From Waddliaceae bacterium (GTDB taxonomy: Bacteria; Chlamydiota; Chlamydiia; Chlamydiales; GCA-2709385): a stretch of 64,000 nt of DNA. Positions 1 through 8,550 of the stretch are shown here, piece after piece (position 1 is the stretch's first letter; each line of letters opens with the position of its first letter). Location of the stretch: contig PAQS01000016.1 of assembly GCA_002709385.1 (NCBI GenBank), positions 61,621 to 125,620 of the forward strand, given 5' to 3'. Below the pieces are notes generated by a model. It had not been told where the DNA came from, made no database searches, and saw nothing but the letters and a program-made list of their open reading frames with translations. The translations under genes were made by a program, and so were the position numbers.

Positions 1-256
1 TATTTGTGGAGTTGACTCGCATAAAGCGAGGATACTGCCATAAGAAAAGAGAAATCTCTCGATTGCTAACTTGTCTAAAAGGGTCTTGATTATAAGAAGA
101 GGAAAGAGTGTTGCTAGTAAACTGCCCGCTAAGGAACATGGCTACTAGCACGATCACTATGAGTCCAGCAAAAAACCACATGGGGTATGGATTTGTAGTG
201 GACTCTTCGTGGATAAAGTCTTCTTCGCGTAGTTTTGTCGGCTTCTTCTTGCTCAC
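1..256 (-). CDS. Partial single-pass membrane protein, unidentified
   Basis: The reading frame is open from a GTG at 256 to the window's left edge (about 85 residues seen). A GGAGG at 266-270 lies 9 nt upstream of the GTG, which decides this start. The product begins with a basic/acidic soluble segment (SKKKPTKLREEDF), then one hydrophobic segment at about residues 29-44 (MWFFAGLIVIVLVAMF), then a polar Ser/Asn-rich region. That is the shape of a membrane-anchored protein with its C-terminal bulk outside the cytoplasm. It lies 74 bp downstream of the DUF1207 gene on the same strand and is probably co-transcribed. A membrane-anchored cytochrome is possible but no haem motif is in view. I do not recognise the family. 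Confidence 0.7.
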   Translation of the reverse strand, partial: MSKKKPTKLREEDFIHEESTTNPYPMWFFAGLIVIVLVAMFLSGQFTSNTLSSSYNQDPFRQVSNREISLFLWQYPRFMRVNSTN

Positions 257-330
257 TAACTATATCCTCCAGATATTACATGTTCTTTATACTGGAGTTC
301 ACATAGAAGACACAAGATCTATACGACTAC

Positions 331-1557
331 TTAGTAGCCGTATGAGATCCTTCCATTGATGTAATCAGTTCTCATTGTTGCAAACTGACCTTCTAAAGCG
401 AAACCATCATGATACTCAAGAGAGACACGTAACTGACGCCCCTTACCTGGTAGTCTTCCCCAAGCCATACCTACTACGTAAGTTTGGTCGAGTTTATAGT
501 CATTCTCATCAAGATGACGCATATGGAAACCTAAAAACGGACCACTATATAGTCTAGTTTCTGGGTGACGGTTTCTTTTCAAGAAAACTTCAGCACCATA
601 CTCAGCGTATCCTGTTCCTGGATCAGCTTCACTGTCACCTCTTAGAACGTATCCAAGACCACAGTATACACGGATAGATGGACCAAAATGATACGCAACA
701 AAAGCATCAACAGCTTCAAAACTACGGTTCAAAAGCGTGATCGGTAAATTATCTAAAATATATTCATCACCTAAGTGCGAAGATATGTGATAAAGTCTGA
801 AACGGAACGACCAGTTTCCACAAAGATATGTTACTGGAATTCCGATGAAGTAGTCAGAGTTGATCAGAGGCTCTGAGTCACCCTCGATATCAAAAAGACT
901 CCAAACCCCAGCTTCTATTGAAACTTGCACAGCACCTTCATTGTCGCTACCAACACCAATCCATCGGTAAACAGGAACACGGTCTCCAAAAGAAACAGCT
1001 ACTGTTTTTCTTGAGAACGGATCATCTAGGTAACGGAAAGAAACTGATGACGTAATTGCTCTAGGATCAGCGGCAAACGGAGGAAAAAGCATGATTTGCT
1101 CAGGAAACCATTCACCTTGCGCAGCTTGGCGACTAGGCTGAACCTCTTCAACTCCCAAGCCAAAAGGGTCGATATCATCATTCATCACAACCACAGATTT
1201 AATTGTTGGTTGATCTTGAATAAGCATAACAACGCTAGCTGCAATGGATTCGTTAGGCGGAATATTGTAAATGGACGCTATCCCATTTTCCACAGAAATC
1301 ACTACATCGTATTCTGCGTAGTGCGTATCTAGTAGAGATTGTAGGTAGCCTTCTAGGTAGCTACTGTCTGCTACTTCTACAGGATGAAGAGGCGTAAACG
1401 TTTTAGTAGGAGGGGCTATCACCTTTGGACTTGGCTTAGCATCCTCCTTGTCTGCAGCATAAATAATCTCTGGAGGCTCAATAACATGGGCCTGTAATGT
1501 AACCGGTAGTGCTTTCATTACCAGTAAACTAAGAGACAAAAAGACGAGTTTTTTCAT
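331..1557 (-). CDS. DUF1207 outer-membrane protein
   Basis: 408 residues. A signal peptide covers about residues 1-23 (MKKLVFLSLSLLVMKALPVTLQA). Residues about 66-125 look like a BON-type alpha/beta domain, and the rest (about 145-408) has the alternating aromatic pattern of an outer-membrane beta-barrel. The stretch HISSHLGDEYILDN and the preceding FPPFAADPRA segment are typical of DUF1207, a family common in environmental Chlamydiae and some other Gram-negatives; its function is unknown. The protein ends in an aromatic residue (ISYGY), as barrels recognised by BamA usually do. It is probably the first gene of a two-gene unit with the partial gene ending at the window edge. Confidence 0.8.
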   Translation of the reverse strand: MKKLVFLSLSLLVMKALPVTLQAHVIEPPEIIYAADKEDAKPSPKVIAPPTKTFTPLHPVEVADSSYLEGYLQSLLDTHYAEYDVVISVENGIASIYNIPPNESIAASVVMLIQDQPTIKSVVVMNDDIDPFGLGVEEVQPSRQAAQGEWFPEQIMLFPPFAADPRAITSSVSFRYLDDPFSRKTVAVSFGDRVPVYRWIGVGSDNEGAVQVSIEAGVWSLFDIEGDSEPLINSDYFIGIPVTYLCGNWSFRFRLYHISSHLGDEYILDNLPITLLNRSFEAVDAFVAYHFGPSIRVYCGLGYVLRGDSEADPGTGYAEYGAEVFLKRNRHPETRLYSGPFLGFHMRHLDENDYKLDQTYVVGMAWGRLPGKGRQLRVSLEYHDGFALEGQFATMRTDYINGRISYGY

Positions 1558-1698
1558 AGCAATTATAGTCCCCTATATGATTGGGAATCTTATCCATTTG
1601 CAATAAGAAAGTTACTATCTGTCTCTATATTCAATAAAACATTTTATTTGCAAAGCATTTTCTATGCCAATTTTCGTACGTGCTTTTTCATTCTCCTC

Positions 1699-1727
1699 TT
1701 GCTTCTTGCGTTTATGTCGTGTTATCC
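1699..1727 (+). promoter_or_regulatory. Putative promoter of the CAU tRNA
   Basis: A TTGCTT hexamer at 1699-1704 is followed after exactly 17 bp by TTATCC at 1722-1727, and the tRNA begins 17 bp later. This is a fair sigma-70-type match found by eye; no start site is known. Confidence 0.35.
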
Positions 1728-1744
1728 TGAGGATTCTAGTATCG

Positions 1745-1825
<81 letters not shown>

Positions 1826-1886
1826 CCCTCACCTGCGAACACAATTCAGCTTGATTGATTATTCCTTTCAAACTAAGTTTTGTCGT

Positions 1887-1907
1887 CGCGGTGCGCTAGC
1901 GGTGTAA
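1887..1907 (+). promoter_or_regulatory. Left arm-type repeats, probable integrase sites
   Basis: CGCGGTGC (1887-1894) and AGCGGTGTAA (1898-1907) recur exactly at the other end of the element (10177-10184 and 10166-10175). Short repeats just inside the att cores are typical arm sites for tyrosine integrases. The role is inferred. Confidence 0.55.
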
Positions 1908-1923
1908 CAAAATACACCTCCAA

Positions 1924-1945
1924 TAGCCTCGCATTAAGCGAGCTA
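1924..1945. repeat. Inverted repeat upstream of the integrase
   Basis: CTCGC ATTAA GCGAG at 1929-1943, extended outward by TAG/CTA with one bulged C. It lies 45 bp before the integrase start and may be an operator or leader hairpin for int. Nothing else in 1819-1989 looks coding. Confidence 0.35.
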
Positions 1946-1989
1946 GCAAAGCCAACCGTTCAAACAGAAACTAAAAAAAGGTTTGAGCA

Positions 1990-3069
1990 ATGGCCTCTAT
2001 CTATAAAAGAAAATCGAAAACAGGCACCGGTCATACATGGAAAGCAGATGTTCGCCTTAAAGGACATCCTTCGGTAACAGCTTCTTTTCCCCGTAAACAA
2101 GAAGCTGATGACTGGGCTAGAGAAACCGAATACAAGATTCGCCAGGGGTTATACAACTTCGGACGAAAAGATCGGAATAATACTTTTGAACAGCTAATCA
2201 AACGTTACGTCGATGATGGAGTATTGGAGCATCATAAAGCCTCAAAAGATACCCTTCGACACTTGGACTATTTCACCAAACGTCTAGGTTCTTACGCATT
2301 GGTCCATCTAACACCAGAGAAATTGCTACAAGAGCGCAAATATCTGCAGTCAAGTTTAACAAATAAGGGAACTCCACGGAACCCAGCAACCATCAACCGC
2401 TATATGTCATCCTTAGGGGGACTCCTCAGCTATGCGCATAGAAATTTGCGGTGGATCGATGAAAATCCATGTTCCGGCATCATTAAACTTAAAGAAAACC
2501 CCAAGAAAAAACGGGTACTTAAACCTGAGGAAGAAATCCGTTTGCTGAAAGCGTGTAGGGAGAGCAAAGCCAATTACCTCTACTGTCTTGTTCTTCTCGC
2601 TATCACCACCGGGGCTCGTCAAGGGGAGCTACTGTCTTTACAATGGGATGATATCGATTTTGACAACCGCCTAGCCTACATTCGGACCTCAAAAAACGAT
2701 CGCCCTAGAACTGTAGGTCTTGTTCACTCCGTTGCTGATGAGCTGAAGTTGCTCCATAGCAATCGTGACCCACAAAAAACCTTAGTCTTTGCCTCGAAAA
2801 CAGCATTTGGCCGACTCGATCCTAAAAAGGCTTTTCAGGGAGCTCTTGTAAGGGCTGGTATCGAAGATTTCCAGTTTCACGGGCTACGTCACCATTACTG
2901 TACCGCTGGAGGCCACTTCGGAGCATCAGGAGGCCAACTGAGAGCACAACTCGGTCATAGCACTTCTTCAATGACAGACCATTATTCCCATCTTGATGCA
3001 GAATCCACGCGATTTATAGGAGAAGCTATTGAGAAACGACTAAATAGAGGTGATAGGAATGACAACTAG
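1990..3069 (+). CDS. int: Tyrosine recombinase (integrase)
   Basis: 359 residues. Arm-binding N-terminus about residues 1-60, SAM-like core-binding domain about 65-160, catalytic domain about 175-345. The catalytic set is visible: R210 (TGARQGELL), H297 and R300 (HGLRH), H323 (LGHS) and the nucleophile Y332 (MTDHYSHLD). It would recombine the CAU tRNA site with the element's attP. An AAGG lies about 9 nt before the ATG. The segment between HxxR and LGH (GGHFGASGGQL) is more glycine-rich than usual, but the active site is complete, so it is probably functional. Its end overlaps the next gene by 20 bp (if the GTG at 3050 is used), suggesting coupled translation. Confidence 0.95.
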   Translation: MASIYKRKSKTGTGHTWKADVRLKGHPSVTASFPRKQEADDWARETEYKIRQGLYNFGRKDRNNTFEQLIKRYVDDGVLEHHKASKDTLRHLDYFTKRLGSYALVHLTPEKLLQERKYLQSSLTNKGTPRNPATINRYMSSLGGLLSYAHRNLRWIDENPCSGIIKLKENPKKKRVLKPEEEIRLLKACRESKANYLYCLVLLAITTGARQGELLSLQWDDIDFDNRLAYIRTSKNDRPRTVGLVHSVADELKLLHSNRDPQKTLVFASKTAFGRLDPKKAFQGALVRAGIEDFQFHGLRHHYCTAGGHFGASGGQLRAQLGHSTSSMTDHYSHLDAESTRFIGEAIEKRLNRGDRNDN

Positions 3070-3766
3070 CACAGAAGGCTATAGAAAAGTAGGTGACCAC
3101 TTTCATAAATGCTTCTTTCCAGACACTCGGGCTCATGAGCTCTATCAAGCTTACTTTCGAGAAGAAATCTGGACACTCAAAGAATTTGGAGCTCTTACCG
3201 CCGGTCTTACTCCTGACCGGCTATGGGAAATTGAACAAAAGCAAGGCATTAATCCCTCACCCCTTGAAGTCAAACAAGCCTCTGCGGCACTAGGAACATG
3301 CATAAGCCTTATGGACTATAAAAAAGGCTGCATGGAGAAAAAAGCTTCGGGTACAGGAGAAACAATTTGGATGACTTGCTGGCAGTACATCAAATGGCTT
3401 GCCGAATCCAACACCCCTATAAGGACAAAGTTTTTTCGAGAATTACCTATGCACTTGATGGAAGTTTACCTTGAATTCACTTCCCCTGATCAGGTTTTGC
3501 GTACAAAAAGGGAAACATCCCGGCTATATCACAAGACCCTATACCTTAAACACGCTTCCGAACTAATGAAGTCAAGCGAAACAAGGTTGTCGCGTAAGCA
3601 GATATATGACCATCCAGCTATGCAGGCAATTATGGATCAGTTTCAAACCCCTCAGGGCGGACGCGCATCCTACAAGTATCGAACTATCACCAGTTCCTGG
3701 TTGGCTGAAATCGATAAGCAAAAACGAGGAAGGCCCAAAATTCAGCAAAGAACAGCTCCTCAATAA
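3050..3766 (+). CDS. Unknown element protein with C-terminal AT-hook-like motif
   Basis: 236-238 residues, from GTG 3050 or ATG 3059. Either start overlaps the integrase 3' end, so the two are probably translationally coupled. I do not recognise the fold. It is mostly alpha-helical, with many aromatics (YQAYFREEIW, MTCWQYIKWLAESN) and a basic tail whose KRGRPK resembles an AT-hook core, suggesting DNA binding. Position directly after int and before the AlpA-like gene suggests a role in excision, replication or control of the element. A hairpin terminator follows at 3777-3797. Confidence 0.75.
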   Translation: MIGMTTSTEGYRKVGDHFHKCFFPDTRAHELYQAYFREEIWTLKEFGALTAGLTPDRLWEIEQKQGINPSPLEVKQASAALGTCISLMDYKKGCMEKKASGTGETIWMTCWQYIKWLAESNTPIRTKFFRELPMHLMEVYLEFTSPDQVLRTKRETSRLYHKTLYLKHASELMKSSETRLSRKQIYDHPAMQAIMDQFQTPQGGRASYKYRTITSSWLAEIDKQKRGRPKIQQRTAPQ

Positions 3767-3776
3767 ATACAGTGTC

Positions 3777-3797
3777 AAGCCCAAAGAATGGGCTTTT
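3777..3797 (+). terminator. Intrinsic terminator after the integrase operon
   Basis: AAGCCCA (3777-3783), 5-nt loop, TGGGCTT (3789-3795), continuing into TT then CCCCC. The stem is short (7 bp) but GC-rich. It separates the int operon from the replication operon. Confidence 0.55.
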
Positions 3798-3891
3798 CCC
3801 CCTCTGTGAAAAATACAGTCCATGATCCTTAGCTAAAAATAAACATTAGAATTGAAGCAAACCCAGTTCCAACCCATTTTTAGGAGGATCT

Positions 3892-4101
3892 ATGGACGCG
3901 AAAGAGTACCTAACACCTGAGCACATTATCGAAAGGCCTGAATATCCATTCAGCCACGGTCAGATGCGCCACTATCTATCAAAACGGCACAGAAACGGGC
4001 TTGCAAAGGCAGTCCGAAAAATTGGAAAACGACTGTACCTTCGAAAAGATCTATTTGAGCAATGGATCGAGTCCCAAGCAGACAAAGGAGGAAAGTCATG
4101 A
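3892..4101 (+). CDS. AlpA/excisionase-like MerR-type helix-turn-helix protein
   Basis: 69 residues behind a strong AGGAGG (about 9 nt from ATG). The protein has the size and layout of AlpA/HTH_17 small regulators: a predicted HTH in the middle (SHGQMRHYLSKRHRNGL), then the beta-wing-like KIGKRLYLRKDLFEQWI, a hallmark of this group, in which an R/K-rich strand precedes a final helix. Such proteins act as excisionases or as activators of satellite int genes. The stop overlaps the next gene's start (ATGA at 4098-4101), so this is the first gene of a coupled operon with the CHC2 and DUF3987 genes. Confidence 0.8.
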   Translation: MDAKEYLTPEHIIERPEYPFSHGQMRHYLSKRHRNGLAKAVRKIGKRLYLRKDLFEQWIESQADKGGKS

Positions 4102-4409
4102 GAAATTGTCGATTCATTCTCAACGCCCAGGAAATTAAAGACGGAATCGCTTCATATGACTTTTATGTGAGAGAGCAAAACCTACAAGGCTACCGTACCC
4201 ATGGATGGGTCGTTGCAGGCTACTGCCCTTTTCACGAAGACGGAAACCCTGGAAGCTTCAAGATTCATACTGATAGTGGAGCTTTCAAATGCTGGTCATG
4301 TGGTACGTCTGGACGTGATATTATTGACTTTTTGATTCAAAGAGACGGGCTGAGTTTTCGCGAAGCACTACAGAAACTCTGCAATGACTGGGGGATTTCT
4401 ACATGCTAA
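4098..4409 (+). CDS. CHC2 zinc-finger protein (stand-alone primase zinc-binding domain)
   Basis: 103 residues from ATG 4098, supported by AAAGGAGG at 4085-4092 and the ATGA overlap with the previous stop. An upstream in-frame ATG at 4062 lies inside the previous gene and is unlikely. Residues 43-68 carry the DnaG-type finger: C43-P-F-H46 and C65-W-S-C68, followed by GTSGRDIIDF as in DnaG zinc domains. It lacks the RNA-polymerase core of a full primase, which appears split onto the next gene (TOPRIM). Together they would prime replication of the element. It overlaps the next gene by 7 bp. Confidence 0.9.
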   Translation: MRNCRFILNAQEIKDGIASYDFYVREQNLQGYRTHGWVVAGYCPFHEDGNPGSFKIHTDSGAFKCWSCGTSGRDIIDFLIQRDGLSFREALQKLCNDWGISTC

Positions 4410-6475
4410 GTATGGACTCTCTTATTAGTGTCCAGAACTCTCAACCTGGATACAAAAATCACTGGCTTTATACCGATAACAGTATACCTGTAATGTGTGT
4501 TGCTAGGTACGACCAAGGAAAAGACAAAACCTTTCGACAGTTCATACCTGATCAAGGTGATTGGCTAGAGGGCATGTGCAGTGCCCCCTACCCTTTATAC
4601 GGGCTCAGCACGCTTGCTAACCCTCTTTGCTTAGACTCCATCATTATAACCGAAGGAGAGAAAAACTGCAGCCTAGTACACCAACTAGGCTGGCCAGCGC
4701 TTACAACTGTACTTGGTTCTTCAAACCCCGATAAATCAGATTGGACCCCGCTTCGCCACTTTAACCGTTATATTATCTTGAGAGACAACGATAAACCTGG
4801 TATCGATTACACCCGATCTGTAAGCCGACTGTTACGGTCCATAAATCCAGACTGTCAAGTTTTCGTGGTCAACCTCTGCTCTTCTTCAAAAGGTGGAGAT
4901 TTGATTGATTGGGCCCAGGCTACTGTTTTACTAGGTTCTCAATGGGATGAATATTCTCCGTTAAAAGTACCACAAATAGAAAGCCTCAAATCTGCTTTGG
5001 AAGTAGAAATTAAAAAGCAAATGGTTGAGGTTGAACAGTGTCCAAAAGTAGGATTCAAACCTATTGAAGCCTGCTTCTCTGGAGAGCCGCAGGAATTAGA
5101 ACTCAAACTACATCCGGTCCCCTCTTTCCCCCTGGAGGTATTTCCAACCGACATAGCCGAGTTTCTTCGTATTCAATCTGCTCAAGTCTCCCAAGTTCCA
5201 GATTTTGCAGCCACAATATTGCTCTTAGTGGTTGCAGGGCTAATAGGGCGATCCATACAACTCAAAATGCGTCCCAATGGGACATGGATTGAAGTTGCAA
5301 ATGCTTGGGGATGCATCGTAGGTTCTCCTTCAAGCAAAAAGAGTCCTATCATGCGTACAATCATGAATCTTCTAAGGCCTCTGGAGAATAAGGCTCAGGA
5401 AGAGTATCAGCAGGCCTTCAAAGCATATAAAGCTAAGCAGCGCGAGGGCAAAGAGAATGGTGAAGAATTTGACGAATGTCTTCCCACGCTCCGACGATAC
5501 ATTACCGACGATACGACCACACCTAAGCTACGCGAACTTTTTGCAGGTAATCCACGAGGTTTAATTCTGAGGAATGATGAACTTAAGGGTCAGCTTGATA
5601 AACTTGACAAACCAGGAGCTGAAGGAGATCGATCCTTCTTAATGAACTGTTGGTCTGGGCTCGAGTGTTATTCAGAAGATCGAATGTGTCGTGAATCACA
5701 AATCAACATACCTCCTGCTTTGACCTGGGTAGGATGTATTCCACCCACTGCGCTACAAAAGTACCTCCGTGAAGCAATGGGGCGAGGTAGTGGAGCTGAC
5801 GGATTCATGCAAAGATTTCAGTTCGTCTGCTACCCCGACACCATCAAGGAGTTCACTCTCTCTGAAGAAGAGATACCCTCAGACTTACATAAGCAAATAT
5901 ATTGTCGCCTGGAAAACTTAGACAAACAGTCTCAGGCTGAGTTCATGGAGATTGTATTTAGCCCAGAGGCTCAAGATCGATTTGATCAATGGCTAATTGC
6001 TCACGAAACTGATTCAAGGTCGGGTCGGCATCCTGTGTATTGGGAAAGCCATCTCGGCAAACAAGCTAAGCTTGTAGCGGTAGCATGTATCGTGTTGCAT
6101 AGCCTTGATGAGTCCATAAAGCACTCTCCAAAAACTGAAGTTTCCATAGGGACACTGGAAAAGGCACTGAGCCTACAAAAGTACTATGAAGCTCATGCTC
6201 TCCGATGTTACGAAAGTATCTGTGGAAGCATTTTGGAAGATGCAAGGGCGATACTACGTATACTCAGGGAAAAACGTATTGCAACACGATTCAAAGCCCA
6301 AGATATCTACCGCTCAGGAATCGGTGGTTTTGAGGATGGAGCTCGAGTAAAAGCAGCCCTGGAACTACTAGAGGATAAGGGTTGGTTAGTAAGAGAAAAG
6401 GTCTCCTCTTCAGGTAATGGTGGACGAGGTCATGAGTTTTGGAATCTACACCCCAGAGCCTTCAGTAAAGAATAG
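4403..6475 (+). CDS. TOPRIM/DUF3987 replication protein
   Basis: 690 residues. The N-terminal TOPRIM domain (about 75-165) has the TEGEKNC motif (E84, E86) and RDNDKPG (D128, D130), the metal-binding pattern of primase/topoisomerase TOPRIMs. From about 240 to 640 it resembles DUF3987 (YfjI-like), with a Walker-A-like GSPSSKKSP at 307-315. Known relatives sit in phage and satellite replication modules with CHC2 fingers. Here the CHC2 finger is a separate overlapping gene, so the pair looks like a split primase-ATPase. The start may be ATG 4403 or ATG 4412; the former overlaps the previous gene. A long palindrome follows the stop. Confidence 0.85.
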   Translation: MLSMDSLISVQNSQPGYKNHWLYTDNSIPVMCVARYDQGKDKTFRQFIPDQGDWLEGMCSAPYPLYGLSTLANPLCLDSIIITEGEKNCSLVHQLGWPALTTVLGSSNPDKSDWTPLRHFNRYIILRDNDKPGIDYTRSVSRLLRSINPDCQVFVVNLCSSSKGGDLIDWAQATVLLGSQWDEYSPLKVPQIESLKSALEVEIKKQMVEVEQCPKVGFKPIEACFSGEPQELELKLHPVPSFPLEVFPTDIAEFLRIQSAQVSQVPDFAATILLLVVAGLIGRSIQLKMRPNGTWIEVANAWGCIVGSPSSKKSPIMRTIMNLLRPLENKAQEEYQQAFKAYKAKQREGKENGEEFDECLPTLRRYITDDTTTPKLRELFAGNPRGLILRNDELKGQLDKLDKPGAEGDRSFLMNCWSGLECYSEDRMCRESQINIPPALTWVGCIPPTALQKYLREAMGRGSGADGFMQRFQFVCYPDTIKEFTLSEEEIPSDLHKQIYCRLENLDKQSQAEFMEIVFSPEAQDRFDQWLIAHETDSRSGRHPVYWESHLGKQAKLVAVACIVLHSLDESIKHSPKTEVSIGTLEKALSLQKYYEAHALRCYESICGSILEDARAILRILREKRIATRFKAQDIYRSGIGGFEDGARVKAALELLEDKGWLVREKVSSSGNGGRGHEFWNLHPRAFSKE

Positions 6476-6480
6476 ATACA

Positions 6481-6526
6481 TACCCGAATAAACTGAATAA
6501 ATGAGTTGATTCAGTTTATTCGGGTA
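6481..6526. repeat. Perfect 18-bp inverted repeat with 10-nt spacer
   Basis: TACCCGAATAAACTGAAT (6481-6498) pairs perfectly with 6509-6526. There is no T run on either side, so it is not a canonical terminator. It begins 5 bp after the stop of the DUF3987 gene and lies 26 bp before the next start. It could be a rho-independent-like terminator, an operator, or a replication origin feature of the element. Confidence 0.7.
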
Positions 6527-6552
6527 CTAAACAAGATACAAGGAGATTAGTA

Positions 6553-7059
6553 GTGTCCTCTCAAAGACAAATTACAGCAAATCGAGCAAATGCAAAACGT
6601 TCTAGCGGCCCCAAAAGTTCTAGAGGAAAAGCATCATCGAGTCAAAATGCCTTAAAGCACGGCGCACTCAGTCAGCAAATTGTGATCGCAGGAGAAAGCA
6701 TCAAGGACTACGAAAACTTACATGAAAAGCTTTTAGAAGACCTCAAGCCAGAAGGAGAACTAGAGCGACTCCTTGTAGATAAAATAACCATATATGCCTG
6801 GCGACTTCGCCGCATTATCTACATCGAGTCTGCAATGTTCTCTGATCGATTAAAATATGAGCATGATTCATTCGCTTCCGAAAAGATGTTCGAGGGTTTT
6901 ACCCTTCAAAAACTATCCGCAATGAATCGATACGAAACAGCTATTTCACGGCAATTCTATCGCGCCGCGAAACAGCTTCAGGAGCTCCAGCAAAATAGGT
7001 TGAAAGATATTCACCAACGCACAGATTTTTCTCTATATAGAGAAATTGGGTTCGTTTAG
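6553..7059 (+). CDS. Conserved small basic protein of mobile elements (NRANAxxSxGPxxxxGK type)
   Basis: 168 residues from a GTG with AAGGAG about 8 nt upstream. The N-terminus carries the pattern NRANAKRSSGPKSSRGKA then SSQNALKHGA, known from many short proteins of unknown function in planctomycetes, proteobacteria and phage-like regions. The remainder (about residues 60-160) is predicted helical with charged residues. I know of no proved function; a DNA-binding or packaging-related role is speculation. It converges on the minus-strand gene 10 bp beyond its stop. Confidence 0.75.
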   Translation: MSSQRQITANRANAKRSSGPKSSRGKASSSQNALKHGALSQQIVIAGESIKDYENLHEKLLEDLKPEGELERLLVDKITIYAWRLRRIIYIESAMFSDRLKYEHDSFASEKMFEGFTLQKLSAMNRYETAISRQFYRAAKQLQELQQNRLKDIHQRTDFSLYREIGFV

Positions 7060-7069
7060 AAATTTACAG

Positions 7070-7732
7070 CTAATAAAGCTTTGACCCATAATTTTTTACA
7101 AGATACCCGTCATGCTTTAAGTCTTTTCTATACTCCTTAGCCCATTTCCAGATTTTTTCCTGTGTATCTATAACCCTTTTCTTTTGCGGTTCGTCATTGA
7201 CTCCATGAGCAATGGGGCGCAACATTACTCTTGAACAAACGCCAAAAAAACTTTCCATGAGTCCTTCAAACTGACCTTTGTTATGTAATGTAGCGGTTAC
7301 TTGAGTAATCAAAATCCCCAAACGTCTAATCAATGAAGCGCACTCATCCACAGAGTCAACAATTTTAGTTTTTGGCTGAAATTGATTCATATCTTCTCTA
7401 TTCAGGGCAATTTGCAGGTCTTCTCTTTCAGAGCTGTCAGCCATAATCAGATATTGAGTTGCCTCTTTAAACTCGTTAATCAAGTCCCGACATGCTGAAC
7501 CAATGAAGGCAGGATCTCTATTTTCTACTAAAAACCGAACTTGCATCTCCACACCCGACTTCTCTAACTCTTCTAGCAAATTGAGTCCTGCTCGCACATC
7601 ATCATAGTCATTAAGGAAAGGTAAATTTTTTAGTTCATGCAGTTTGGAGTTTGGAACAGCGACTGCTATGGAGACCGATACTTCGGGATAGATCTGTATT
7701 CCCTGAGCTATTATTACTACTCTACTATTCAC
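7070..7732 (-). CDS. Unknown element protein
   Basis: 220 residues from GTG 7732, which has an AAAGGAGG directly upstream (spacing 4 nt). An ATG at 7747 or 7771 would add a hydrophobic leader but would place this strong ribosome site inside the gene. The protein starts with a beta-rich segment (SRVVIIAQGIQIYPEVSVSIAVAVP) and continues as helical with charged residues (VRAGLNLLEELEKSG, IWKWAKEYRKDL). No motif is recognised. As the only minus-strand gene in the element, it may be a separately regulated cargo or control gene. AT content is closer to the chromosome than to the replication operon. Confidence 0.7.
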   Translation of the reverse strand: MNSRVVIIAQGIQIYPEVSVSIAVAVPNSKLHELKNLPFLNDYDDVRAGLNLLEELEKSGVEMQVRFLVENRDPAFIGSACRDLINEFKEATQYLIMADSSEREDLQIALNREDMNQFQPKTKIVDSVDECASLIRRLGILITQVTATLHNKGQFEGLMESFFGVCSRVMLRPIAHGVNDEPQKKRVIDTQEKIWKWAKEYRKDLKHDGYLVKNYGSKLY

Positions 7733-7829
7733 AAAACCTCCTTTAACCATAAAAACAAACAAGATAAACAATTTATTATAACAATAGTAAATTTATTAGC
7801 ATGAACTTTTATCGAATCGATCAGGATTA

Positions 7830-7979
7830 ATGGACTCACGAAATGTGAAATGTGTTATCAGAGTTAAGTGTGCAAATTACAGTCACGGCGAAGCATATTT
7901 TGAATTGAACTCTGCTTTCTCGTACACTGTAAGTGTATCACCTTTAGCATTATCGAAGAAAACATACAGAGCACCATGA
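7830..7979 (+). CDS. Possible small ORF (49 residues) before the DUF4365 gene
   Basis: An ATG at 7830 with AGGA just upstream (spacing short, 4 nt) opens 49 codons to TGA 7977-7979. The product (MDSRNVKCVIRVKC... to ...KKTYRAP) has no recognised motif. It lies in the otherwise empty 7733-8006 stretch, in front of the DUF4365 nuclease-like gene and on the same strand. It may be only a chance frame. Confidence 0.25.
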   Translation: MDSRNVKCVIRVKCANYSHGEAYFELNSAFSYTVSVSPLALSKKTYRAP

Positions 7980-8006
7980 CTTTTTCAGTCCCTAGGACGG
8001 CCTTGC

Positions 8007-8540
8007 ATGATTAGTGAAGAGCACATCAAAGAAAATTTAAGCCGAGCGTATGTACAGGCTATAGCTGCCAAAGCTGGAATTAATATCGAAATCGATGGCA
8101 GAAGCCAAGATTACGGCTTTGATGGCACTTTCCATCAAGTTAATCTGATAAGAGGAAAACTAGTAGACAGCGGAGTCTCTATTGATTTTCAACTTAAAGC
8201 AAGCATCAACTTTACAATTGAAACCGACTCTATTTCATACGCCCTAGACTCAGGAAACTACAATTCTCTAGCTTATCGAGCCTCCACCCCCCGAGCAACG
8301 CCTGCTGTACTCGTTTTGCTTACTTTACCTAAAGACACTCGCGAATGGATAAACCTGGATGAACAACAACTTATTTTAAAAAACTGTTGCTACTGGGAAG
8401 TAGTTTCTTCCAAATTTACCCAAAATACCAGCTCTAAAACAATAAAAATTCCGAGACGCCAGCTACTAACTCCTGAATCGTTACAAAAGATCTTGCAGTC
8501 AGTCGAACTAAACGGGAACATTATTTCCGACGAGGACTAG
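8007..8540 (+). CDS. DUF4365 nuclease-like protein (candidate defence component)
   Basis: 177 residues; AGGA 9 nt before the ATG. It has the DUF4365 pattern: N-terminal helix (EEHIKENLSRAYVQAIAAKAG), then DYGFDGTF (about residues 37-44) and IDFQLKAS (about 61-68). The D...QLK spacing is that of a PD-(D/E)xK nuclease core. DUF4365 function is not established. The fold, the location as cargo of an integrated element, and the tight pairing (10 bp) with the next gene suggest a phage-restriction role. The C-terminus (RRQLLTPESLQKIL) is helical. Confident on family, unsure on function. Confidence 0.75.
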   Translation: MISEEHIKENLSRAYVQAIAAKAGINIEIDGRSQDYGFDGTFHQVNLIRGKLVDSGVSIDFQLKASINFTIETDSISYALDSGNYNSLAYRASTPRATPAVLVLLTLPKDTREWINLDEQQLILKNCCYWEVVSSKFTQNTSSKTIKIPRRQLLTPESLQKILQSVELNGNIISDED

Positions 8541-8550
8541 GTTAAAAGAT

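Noticed and set aside
13-30. Hairpin CTCGC-ATAAA-GCGAG near the left edge, similar to one upstream of the integrase
   Set aside because: It lies inside the coding frame of the partial gene and is short; likely chance.
4062-4097. Extended N-terminus of the CHC2 protein
   Set aside because: The region is coding in another frame for the AlpA-like gene and the strong ribosome site favours ATG 4098.
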